Source of the DNA: Peltaster fructicola
Lineage: Eukaryota > Ascomycota > Dothideomycetes
Direction of reading: 5' to 3'
Assembly: GCA_001592805.2 (NCBI GenBank)
Contig: CP051139.1
Location: 124,001 to 188,000 of the forward strand
DNA: 64,000 nucleotides
Shown: one piece after another, positions 12,401 to 21,000 of the stretch
Position numbering within the stretch: position 1 is the first letter of the stretch
Layout of the letters: each line of letters begins with the position of its first letter
Program-made: the position numbers and the translations under genes
The notes under the pieces: model-generated
What the model was told of the DNA's origin: nothing
The model's database searches: none
Seen by the model: only the letters and a program-made list of their open reading frames with translations

Positions 12401-12686
12401 GCTACCAAAGGGCCTTGGCCTGAAGTTCAAGCTGGCGCAACCACTGCTTGACCTACATCTGACTCACGGCGATATTGTGATCATGCAAGGAGAGGACATC
12501 CAGAAGTACTTCGAGCACGCTGTCGAGCCGCACGGTAGCCTTCGGTTCGCACTCACTTGCAGACAGATCTTGGCCCACCACCTCACCGACAGCCAGAAAC
12601 CTACCTACGAGGTCGGACCAGACACGTACGGCTACGACGGACAGCAGATCCGACGCGAAGGCGACACCGACATCTTGCAGTGGTAG
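9492..12686 (+). CDS. AlkB-like 2OG-Fe(II) dioxygenase with paired zinc modules
   Basis: Single-exon protein of 1064 aa. The C-terminal part has a complete AlkB-type iron and 2-oxoglutarate site: HxD at His876/Asp878 (YHDDGEAGLG), the distal His1009, and Arg1018-x5-Arg1024 (SLRFALTCR). Family enzymes oxidatively demethylate alkylated nucleic-acid bases or proteins; the substrate here is unknown. The N-terminal 150 residues are very Lys/Arg/Pro-rich, consistent with nuclear or nucleic-acid targeting. Mid-protein there are two modules with the same spacing, C-x2-C-x13-C-x4-C, at residues 383-405 and 467-489, each carrying a GWxC core, so probably a duplicated zinc ribbon. Residues about 672-735 carry two related roughly 30-residue segments (each with LALDL and ANDVS) 37 residues apart. 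The ATG at 9492 is used; upstream extension is only through TTG. Fold assignment is strong; biological role is not known. Confidence 0.85.
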   Translation: MSTMVAANDNQDYIPPGQAPSSVAVAVYVGRQTRAQKRRLDEIERDSDPLTAPDVKTTTKPEPTPKKLKVVTSPKPHIGKKAKPTKKRAPQATKARTARVEQKVRATTQKKLGFVTKKIASASLTVDLKDRKIIPKSTKAIPLKGLPKHKPAVVKQTSIPSQSAVQADHDEEEDMNTIVVDNRLVHIAQLLTQREPPGFRPPAQGQPAVWATGRQEMCETLPYYRAHHGACYVNKGVVYSFMLDGGGQIREYMDENVIICRAGGSMESEKGSTLQCKNQSLQDSQPQAVLNNILHQNPLVIICGDRNAASPVDMPRRYCVLGWYKPTHVWAEMMVGKAGKSFVSVKYRFERLDQRQPAWYAPVRPALTEDQEQFIPPLETQVCTSCSNAWPTAMLSGWMCLNPSCQQFSILSGKPAPNTLQYSPSFLRHQTPWPFQVAPFDINPGAPQPSNSFGNNLAYINTRGIVCPQCGRCNQRYLFTGWKCDTRGCDWSLSVSYQGYTHRNLHHDPWDIVSDGPALTKSTSKAIVKVEVKHTHNYKVSKYTIPGVEGCIIHAKANRAVIEESSGPDEMFKALQVGDIGLIRRTFVKDSAMKQPQVKSRPEEESQPIEEADNEDAALQLAVEPEPTSGQPARNSEECVVKRASSEPPLQATAQDAEMMYLRQASDSTATIFDMAKTKDMLIRLALDLPANANDVSSYERTSGTQASVFGIAQAKAILKGLALDLSNEANDVSKNVAVAGRASSLSASTFQSTELKPVDSSVEPGEPADGEESPDVVPEPDTTQSTQEGTTMADEADNSVNDGRMQSFSNNFGMPYKFVAGVDSQSFDESAWPIRACRSRLNWALRTLLGETDPKKQFNELLAIGYLERQKISYHDDGEAGLGPVIATLSLGSAATMTLRLKGKYFSSVSKAECFTYERPLPLEVLQSSTLVASQKISQAQYDERIQAFEELQTIKETRGKNFMQRSRELPKGLGLKFKLAQPLLDLHLTHGDIVIMQGEDIQKYFEHAVEPHGSLRFALTCRQILAHHLTDSQKPTYEVGPDTYGYDGQQIRREGDTDILQW

Positions 12687-13974
12687 TGAGTGTAGTGAGG
12701 TCTGGGGACACCACGAAACTCTGGCTCGGAATCAGGCGAGCTCCATCACGAGATCGATATGGTAAAGATTAGCGTGGGGTGCGACGACGGGTGGTGGTGT
12801 CGTAATGCAGACATTATTGATATACATGTAGGCAGAGAAATTTCGCTCATGCAATAACGGCTCGCCCACATATGTGCCTCGAAAGTGTCATGGTGCCATG
12901 AAGGCCGCCGTCTGCCTCCGTGATCAACACAGCAGCAATTCGTTTGACTTCAACTTCAGAATGAGGCCCGACTGATCGACCGAGATTATCCACCCACGGC
13001 CCGCCGAACTGGTATCACCGCTGCAGAGGAACCAGATGACCATCGTATGTATCAGATACATCCCACAGGCGAACGCAATGCATGAAAATGAAGCTTTATG
13101 GAGGGATATCGTGAAGCGGGCACGAGCAACGAGAGCAGCATGAGCCGCAGCATCATCGCAGGGACACGAGTCGTTGATCCATGACAACCCCAGTTCCTGA
13201 GGGCTGCATAGAGCGCAATGAGAGAACCTGACTAGCGGCCGTGGGATGCAGATTGAATCATCATACAGCATTCCAAAGCAAGCAATGACATTCTGTCCAG
13301 TGCTTTGCATCCTGCCTACGGCTGCCTGTCCGATTACCTCCCCCACTCACTGCTACAAGAGGGATAGAAGGATGATGTGTCTCACAACATGTACAAGAGT
13401 CATCAGGAACTGCGCCTCTTCTTTTGATGCAGTTCGGACGATCATGCGTGAGACCAGACGTCGCACCCGTCTGCAATGTTTCGAAGGCGCATGTATAGAT
13501 GGCTACTTGCTCCCGCCTTGCTCTCTCTCTCTCTCCCATCCCTTCCACGTCACTCCTTTCACAGCAACTCGTCTCATTCGCGCGCAGTCATCATCCTCAT
13601 CTGACATTCCGCCGAACGATACGACACCCCACACGCTGACAACGACGACTGCCTCGTCACTGGCTATCACCTGGAAATAACCTCAGCCCAGTCTTGGTAG
13701 GATCACACTGCCTGCGCAAGGCTGGAGCAATATGCAGCTGAACAAGTCTGTGATCTGACCGCATATCTGCAGAAACTTCTTCTTCTTTCCTTCCTCGCTG
13801 CAAGAAGAACGAATCCCACGAGCGACGGTCCTTGCCGCGACCTGTGCGTGCGCCATCCTGCAGCCTTGCGGTGATCAGTTCTCATTCCGCGCAAACGACC
13901 GCACGGATCTGCTGGTCAATTCGTCTCACACACACGCACACACACATATATATCCGCGCGCGACCGGCCCAGCA
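12687..13974. other. Long intergenic / 5' leader with simple repeats
   Basis: About 1.29 kb with no convincing gene. It holds a CT tract at 13521-13537 and a (CA)n-(TA)n tract at about 13929-13953, directly before the next start codon. It probably carries the promoter and a long leader of the acidic protein downstream. Frames of up to 144 codons here have no recognisable similarity. Confidence 0.5.
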
Positions 13975-14766
13975 ATGGAGCCTCATCCTATCTCATGTGC
14001 TATACGGCCAGAGACAATTCGCTCTCAGACCTGGCCTCATACATCTCCAGTCATCAGCATTGACTCATCCTCCTCCAAACACATTCCTCTGTTCGACTTC
14101 GATGATCATCCTGGAGACCACTTCCTCTCTCCGATGCAAATGTACGAAGACTACGACGACTGGTCCTCGGACAGTGACGATGACGCCGATGAGGTAGAAT
14201 GGAATGCCGGCATCACAGACTTCGCACTCTTTGAGCGAGACCGTCAGCAAGCAAAGGCAGCCGGAAAGTCGATCCCTGAGAAATGGGGTGCAATGCTGTC
14301 CAGCCAAGAGGCTGCTCTCGATCGTGCAGTTGAACGATCGCGGAATGACGGGCTGGCTCGAACACCGTCAACAGAAAGCATACCAGATCTGACGCCGGAC
14401 AATTCGCCACATCTTCGCGATGACCTGGAGGTCGGCTCATATCCTCCTCCCAGCCAGAGTGCTGCACCACGGCCAGCTTACCTCGCATCATTCAATGCTC
14501 ATGAAGATGACATCGACCTGTCCTTTTACGTGCCACGACGCTCGCATTCTTCGCCGGTGATACACACCATGGGACCGAAGCGCCCTGGTCTTCGAGATGG
14601 TCGTACCCTCTCTGGTAAAGAACACGTCTGGCGTCGTCCAGGCTGGGACATCTTTACGGTGCGAGAGGATCCAGCAGCAGAGCTGAAAGCAGAGAAGGGC
14701 AGCATTGTCTCACAAGAGAGGCAACATGCTGCTGTTGCCGACTTTCAGCTCGCTCTCTCACGATGA
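13975..14766 (+). CDS. Hypothetical acidic protein
   Basis: Single-exon 263-aa protein, not recognised. It opens with a Ser/Pro/His-rich segment, then an acidic cluster (residues about 58-75, DYDDWSSDSDDDADEVEW), a charged helical stretch near 80-120, a Ser/Pro/Thr-rich linker, and a C-terminal block, LRDGRTLSGKEHVWRRPGW, which looks like the constrained part. No signal peptide, membrane segment or catalytic motif is visible. The start is the ATG right after the CA/TA repeat tract; no other ATG in frame lies upstream. It is convergent with Trs20, 384 bp away. Likely a fungal-lineage intracellular protein; function unknown. Confidence 0.65.
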   Translation: MEPHPISCAIRPETIRSQTWPHTSPVISIDSSSSKHIPLFDFDDHPGDHFLSPMQMYEDYDDWSSDSDDDADEVEWNAGITDFALFERDRQQAKAAGKSIPEKWGAMLSSQEAALDRAVERSRNDGLARTPSTESIPDLTPDNSPHLRDDLEVGSYPPPSQSAAPRPAYLASFNAHEDDIDLSFYVPRRSHSSPVIHTMGPKRPGLRDGRTLSGKEHVWRRPGWDIFTVREDPAAELKAEKGSIVSQERQHAAVADFQLALSR

Positions 14767-15150
14767 AAACACCTGATCGACACACCACACTGGTCGCAGC
14801 CTCACGATGAGGACCTGACGACACCACCAACCATTTATTTCGGCATTTCTAGCGACAACACCCACGAAAGCTTCTACCAGGCATGTTTGTATGATTGATG
14901 ATGAACTTTGAGCATTGTATTCGGCGGCGACCGGGTACTGGAGTAACAGACTGTGTCTCGATCTTGTAGCATTAGCAAAGCCCTACTGATGTAGTTGGCA
15001 AGAGCCTGAAGAGCTCATCTTTATGTAGACGACTAACTCAAGAGTTTGTTTGTCCAGTCATGCGTTGTATCATGCCGTGGAGTATCCTGTGATGCGAAGA
15101 CCATACAGCCATGCTTTGTGTCTTGCTGTGTCCAGCTGCAGTGCAAGCCT
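14767..15150. other. Convergent intergenic spacer
   Basis: 384 bp between the stop codons of the acidic protein and Trs20. It holds 3' UTR sequence only; nothing further is seen. Confidence 0.5.
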
Positions 15151-15771
15151 CTATAACAGCTTCTTCGCTGCAGCAGCCACTCGACTTCTGAACATTGGGC
15201 TCGTCACCTCTTGGTTGACCTGGTAAAAGGGATTCATGATACACTTCACCCATACTTCATAGACCTGCATAGTGTTAGGGACCAGTCCTTGGACGTAAGG
15301 TAGCCACTCACTTCAAGCATGAAAGCCTTCACAGCCTCCTCTGTCTGAGCACTGGTTGGATTGCTGGCCAGCAATGTACTCGTACGTGCTGTGTTGGGTC
15401 TCGAGGTCGGCTGTGCCTGGTAGTTCGAGTACGGTGTAGCAGACGGATCAGCATTCATTAAAAGCATGAACTTGACGTTGCCTCCCGTCATGAAGCAGTG
15501 TATATGGTTATTCTGGAACGAATCCACCTTCTTGAGATATCTACTATCGTCAGCTATCGTGTCCAAACCTCTTGCAGCACACTTACAGGTCTCTATTGAC
15601 CCACTGCACCTCCTCCACCATATCAAGGGCAGCATGGACGATGAACTGGTTCATATGTCCAGCCTCTTCTTTGAAGTGAGCCAGGCCATCTCCGCCAACC
15701 TTGGATGTACCAAATTCATACTCGAACAGGGGGTTGTCGCGAGTGCCGATGACTGTGAAGAAGTAACTCAT
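15151..15771 (-). CDS. TRS20: TRAPP complex subunit Trs20 (sedlin, TRAPPC2)
   Basis: Small core subunit of TRAPP, the complex that acts as exchange factor for Ypt1/Rab1 and tethers ER-Golgi vesicles. Three exons: 15771-15587, 15540-15312 and 15264-15151, split by introns of 46 and 47 nt (GTAAGT..TAG, GTGAGT..CAG), giving 175 aa, close to the yeast protein. Diagnostic segments are MSYFFTVIGTRDNPLFEYEF at the start, GHMNQFIVHAALD, MTGGNVKFMLLMN in exon 2, and MNPFYQVNQEVTSPMFRSRV in exon 3. A Ser/Thr/Ala-rich insert at about residues 95-120 is typical of fungal copies. Every splice junction restores family sequence in phase, so the model is firm. Confidence 0.95.
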
Positions 15772-16266
15772 CCTGTGACATCTCGCGTGCCTATACAGAT
15801 TAGCAGGCAGGACAGGCGTTGCTATTCTAGAGATATTGGATGTGGATCCACTTACCAAAGACAGCTAGGCTAATCCTCTTGGAAGCTTGTTCATGTGGCT
15901 TCAACAATGGGCTGTTCAAGTTTGGTACAGCATATCGACATTATTATTGCTTCAGAGAATCTCATACACCCATGGTGAGAAGCCAGCAGACCAACAATCT
16001 GGACGGGACCATCGTATAGGCGGTCAACCCACGACTGATCGCTCCGAGATCCGTGCAAGACGTACACAGTACCATCAGCCGCATGGGCTGGGCGCCTAAC
16101 ATCCCATGCATCAGATGGCGTTTCCACACCGCGCCAGATCATCTCGAAATGTATCCAAGTATCGGCTGCAGTTCAGCTGAAAGCTCACGCCGCATTGTAG
16201 ACGACTTCTCTTGAGCCAGCCTTTCCTCTTGTCATCCTCATCCTCCTCGGCATCGTTCTCACAAGC
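15772..16266. promoter_or_regulatory. Divergent intergenic region, TRS20 / membrane protein gene
   Basis: 495 bp between head-to-head start codons. An 83-codon minus-strand frame at 15891-16142 shows no family features and is taken as chance. Confidence 0.45.
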
Positions 16267-17460
16267 ATGTCAGATGTTCAAGTTCCTCTTATCCTCGCTG
16301 TCGTCTCGTTGGCGGGCACGATCATCACCTCTGTCATTACTGCATACATTACATACTTCAGTGAGGAACACAAGGCGCGCCGAGATGCGAATAAGATCTT
16401 GTTGAAGTATAGAGATCCGCTGCTTATGTCGGCGACAGATCTACAAGCAAGATGCTTCGGGATTTGCGACCACATCGTACTGGACTTTAAAGAGAAGGAT
16501 GCAGAGGGAGACGAGCTGTACAACGATACACTTTTCATTTATACGGCATACGTGGTTGGACAATATCTTAGCTGGGTGTGGATTTTGAGACGACAGGCAC
16601 AGTTCGTAGCACTTGTCAGCAGTTCTGCTCCAAAATGGCATCCTTTTGGATGGAAGAATCAGGATAATGCTTCCAGCCTGACGGGCAAGATGGATGCAAT
16701 ACGAGCCGCGTTCAACAGAGACAACCTACCAGGCGAGAAGGCCTTCCTGTTGTTCAAGGCCCATCAACAGATCATCGGTGAGATCATGAGCTGTCAGGAT
16801 TCCAATGGCGAGTACTACTGCATGGGGTTTGCTACGTTTACTGAGCGATGGCGGAACGGAGCTGTGACAAACGTCGACTCTGACGGTGAGCACAGGGCCA
16901 GTACTGTGAAGGACGACAAGGATCATGCCTCGGAGAAGATGGCCGGCGTCACCAAAATATCAGACCAAGCTTTCCGAGCACACTTCAAATCGATCGAAGA
17001 TGGTATCAATCACATGTACGACGAACGCAAGAAGTGGCAGCGAATGCACCCTGGCTCACCGGTCTCGAACGGAGGTTCAGACAACCGTTTGCGGCGACTG
17101 CAGCATCTACTGCTCGATCTCATGCTTCATCTCGATGACAGCGGGACCATGCAAAACGCACGAGATATTGGACCTACGCACGCCGCGCCAGACTGTGAGT
17201 GCAGTCTCAAGCCCTGTCACTGCAATAGAGGTTGTAAGACGTGTATACGCAACAGGAGGTCTGTCTTTGAGGCTCCTAGAGCTTCCACCCATTGCCACTG
17301 TGACAAGTGTGATGGTCCGAAGCATCATAGAGGACTCAGCCGCGTCACTACTGCTGCGATACAACAGGCTTCACCTCAAAATCTCAGTCCCGTCAAGGAT
17401 GCTATTGCTGGCGCGGTCAGTGTGACGAGTAGCCACGAGAAGAATGGGCAGCATGTATGA
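16267..17460 (+). CDS. Hypothetical membrane protein with Cys/His-rich tail
   Basis: Single-exon 397-aa protein, family not recognised. Residues about 6-30 (VPLILAVVSLAGTIITSVIT) form one clear N-terminal transmembrane or signal-anchor segment, followed by a charged SEEHKARRDAN motif and a folded-looking domain to about 210 (ILLKYRDPLLMSATDLQ, FIYTAYVVGQYLSWVWILRR). The linker at 210-290 is charged. Residues about 300-350 are packed with Cys and His (CECSLKPCHCNRGCKTC, then HCHCDKCDGPKHH), which suggests a metal-binding knuckle. The start is the first ATG, 496 bp from divergent Trs20; the gene is convergent with the KDEL repeat protein. Confidence 0.75.
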   Translation: MSDVQVPLILAVVSLAGTIITSVITAYITYFSEEHKARRDANKILLKYRDPLLMSATDLQARCFGICDHIVLDFKEKDAEGDELYNDTLFIYTAYVVGQYLSWVWILRRQAQFVALVSSSAPKWHPFGWKNQDNASSLTGKMDAIRAAFNRDNLPGEKAFLLFKAHQQIIGEIMSCQDSNGEYYCMGFATFTERWRNGAVTNVDSDGEHRASTVKDDKDHASEKMAGVTKISDQAFRAHFKSIEDGINHMYDERKKWQRMHPGSPVSNGGSDNRLRRLQHLLLDLMLHLDDSGTMQNARDIGPTHAAPDCECSLKPCHCNRGCKTCIRNRRSVFEAPRASTHCHCDKCDGPKHHRGLSRVTTAAIQQASPQNLSPVKDAIAGAVSVTSSHEKNGQHV

Positions 17461-18072
17461 AGGTGATGAAGTAAAGCCGAATCGAGTCGAGTCGGCCATT
17501 CAATCCAGCAACACAGGCCTTCGCATGCTTAAGTGTGCACTCTACACTTCTGCACGAACGTCTTCAGGTCGTGTCCAGTCGCAGCCGCACCGCGCATTGA
17601 TCGCGAGCATACACCGCCTTGTGATTGGAGCATTCATCACACTCGGAGTCGCTGTACAAGCGTATCATTGAGGATCACGGAACCCAGCTATGCTTGTCAG
17701 CAGGAGCTGGTAAGCTCGCTCTGACGATTTAGAATACAAAGTTGATCGCCATAACAGACGAGCTCCGCGGCACAAACGAAGGAGTAACACCATCGAGACA
17801 AGCGAGCATCAGAGTAATAGTCAGCTTCTGCTCCCGAGCAAGAAAAGTAGCACTGTACTATCGAAGACTCCATCAATACACTTAGTCACCTGTTATTATA
17901 AAAAGCCAAATGTATCAAAGCGAAATGGGATATCTTGCGCCGCTGCTGTAAACACACTGGCAAAACATAATCGTATCAGCCACACCAGGCATCAAAGTCA
18001 TGTGCTGTAGGATATCAAATCATGTACACATGACACATGCTGCATTCTCCCTGAGATTCCAATCTTGTCCTT
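17461..18072. other. Convergent intergenic spacer
   Basis: 612 bp between two stop codons, AT-richer near 17880-18060, as expected for two facing 3' UTRs. No gene or repeat was seen. Confidence 0.5.
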
Positions 18073-21000
18073 TCACAACTCATCCTTCACGCTTTGTGTC
18101 GATCCAGCAACAGCCTCACTGACGCTGCTGACGGCACTGATGGCAGCTTTTGAAGCTTGCACTGCTGTAGCAGCGGCGGCACTGTTGACGTCGATGGCGA
18201 AAGACTCGATCCTGAGGCGAGCGCTCTCGACAGCTGCAGTAATACGACTCTGAGCAGACTCGTAGGCTCCTTGCTCAGGTCCATAGATAGCACTGCTTAT
18301 AGCACTAGATGCAGCAGCGGCTTGCTTCACTGCCTCACCAGACACGGAGGAGTAAGAGCTTGCGGCTGCATTTGCAACGCCTTCAAGAGTGCCGGTTGGT
18401 GTACCAAACAATGCTTCTGAGATAACCTTGGAAGCACTCTCTGCGGCCAGTGCAAGAGATGCAGTGGCGGCTTCCACATATCCTGATTCCGTGCCATAGA
18501 TTGCAGATGATGCTCTCGATGCCGCGTCACTGTACGCGCTGGCAGCTGCCGATGTAGCCGACTCGAAACTGCCCGTGCTTGAGCCATAGAATTGAAGACT
18601 TGCAGCCTCGACAGCAGAGTTCAACTGTTCGGTCACGGAAGACAGAGCAGCCTCGACCGTTGGTGGTGGAGTAAAGATAGTGGCGACAACAGACGAAGTG
18701 CTCTCATACGCTTCGCTAGCATAGCTGCTGGCAGCAGAGGCGATCGCTGGTGCATCTGTGTAGTACGCTGAAGATAGTCGTGCCATGACACTCTCTGTGA
18801 ATGTGGCGTCCTTACCGGACACGAGCTCGGAGAAGATGCTCTGGACGGCATCGAATTGCACTGCGGCTGCGTCGGTAGCTTGAGCTGCATAGACGCTGGC
18901 CTGGCTGTAGACAGATGCTGTGAAAGGGACAGGTGTACCATAGATCTGTGAACTTGCACGCTCTATCAAGGAATTCCAATTGTCGGCTGCTTGAGATGCA
19001 ATGTCTTGTGCGGCGGAGCTGACGGCAGATGACGCAGACTGTACGTCTGGTGTCGACGTGCCATAGACTGCAGTGCTAGCCTGGGCTGAAGCGAGAACCA
19101 GCTGTGAGCTGGCAGCTGCAACAATCGAGTAGTAGCGAGCTGATAAGCCGCTGAGAATGGTCTCCTGAGGCTTTGCACTTGATATACCAGCAGCCGATTG
19201 CAGTGAGTCGACAATGCCAGCCAAGTTCAGCGAAGCTGCGGCAACAGCGGCAGAGTATGATGAAGATGCTGCCTCGAGGTAACCTGGAGTCGTGGCGCCA
19301 ACAGCAGTCTTTGCAGCATCGACGAATGAGCTGTACTGGTCGTATGCAACACCAAGCCCATGGTAGTAGGCCTCCTGAGCATTGGCGAGGTATGCTTGGT
19401 GAAGCGGCGTTGGCTCTGCACCAACGGCGATCTTAGCAGACTGATATTGTGCCGACGCGGTGCTCAAAGCTGCTTGGAGGCGTGCAGATGCGACCGCGCT
19501 GATGCTGTTGTACACTCCTGTTGTTGTTGCTGCGGATGGTAGTAGAGACATAGCGTCATTGAGACGTGAGCTTGCAGCGCTCAAGGCATCAGAATAGGCA
19601 TTTTGCACCGAGCTGAGCATCTCCTCGTGCACAGGTTTCGGAGTACCTGAGATCTGAGCCGAGACACGAGACTTGGCAACTTCCCAGTGAACTGAAGCTT
19701 GACTTGCTGCAGAGCTGTACTTGAGGTTAGCTGCTGCGGCTGCATCACTAAGCCAGGAAGTGACAGTGACGACTGCAGCGGCGGTCGTTGGTGTTCCGTA
19801 GATTGCGTAGGAGGCAGCGGTGACAGCAGCGAGGTAGCGCTCAGCAGCAGCCTTGCTGCCTTCACTGACAACGCTTGACCCATCCTTGAAGAGCATGCTA
19901 CTGGCAGCGCTGAGGGCGCTGGAGTATTGAGCGCTAGCCGTGCTCGAGAAGTCGGCCAGAGCATTTGATGCAGTGGCAGATGGTCCAAGTGCATCGACGA
20001 GCACTTCATCTGGGACGCCAAACGATTCTTGGAGGCGAGTCTTGATGCCTTCGACGTAGTCGTAGCCATCTTCTTCGTCAATTTCCTGTTCGAGGATTGG
20101 ACCACTGGACGATGGCACAGCTTGTGCATTGACGCCACCCCAAACTCGAGAGGCAGAAGAAGATGCGGAAGATGCTGCAGACGAGCCAGATAAAGTGGCG
20201 TGCTCGACGTAGTCCGCGACTGTCTCAGAAACTTGTGAAACAGCAGATGAAACGGATGAAGAGGCCTCGTCAGCCGCCGATGAAACACTCTTGGAAGCAT
20301 GTATTGCTAGCGAAGACGCACTTGACGCAGCGTCCTCACCAGCGGATGCGACACTGCTTGTGGCAGCCTTTGCGGAATCAGTGACATCGTCGACGACATC
20401 CCTTCCGACGGCAGAAGAGTAAACGAAAGCAGCACTTGCTGAAACGGTTGAAGCTGCATCTGCGGCATCGTCAACGACGCCTCGACCGGCCACTGATGAG
20501 TAAATTGACGCAGCACTTGCTGAGGCAGTTGAGACAGCATCAGAAGCATCGTCAACGACGCCTCTGCCAACGATAGAGGAGTACGCCGAAGCGACGCTTG
20601 CTGAGACTGTGGAAGCAGTGTCAGTAGCATCGTCAACGGCACCTCGACCGACAGCTGAAGAGTAGACTGAAGCAGCACTTGCCGACACAGTCGAAGCAGC
20701 GTCTGCGACATCGTCACCGGCACCTCGTCCAGCTACTGAAGAATATGCAGAAGCCACATTTGAAGATGCAGACGAGACGGCGTCTGCAGCGTCATTACGA
20801 ACGTCCCGACCAGCCACAGAAGAATAGATAGATGCAGCGCTCGAAGAGACCGTCGAAGCTGCATCGGTAGCGCTGTCAGAAAGACCTGACGGTGTGCCCA
20901 CCACTGATGAGCTTGCCTTGCTGAGTACACTCGCTGCTGACTTCGAGGACGCCTTGATGGTACTTGATGCATCGGACAAGGCCTTGCCTGCAATTGATGT

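Noticed and set aside
19581-20300. 239-codon antisense frame inside the KDEL repeat gene (with similar ones at 20307-21140)
   Set aside because: Same-strand alternate frame over Ala/Ser codon repeats; the open state follows from GCN/TCN codon bias. The product is Leu/Pro/Gln/Arg filler.
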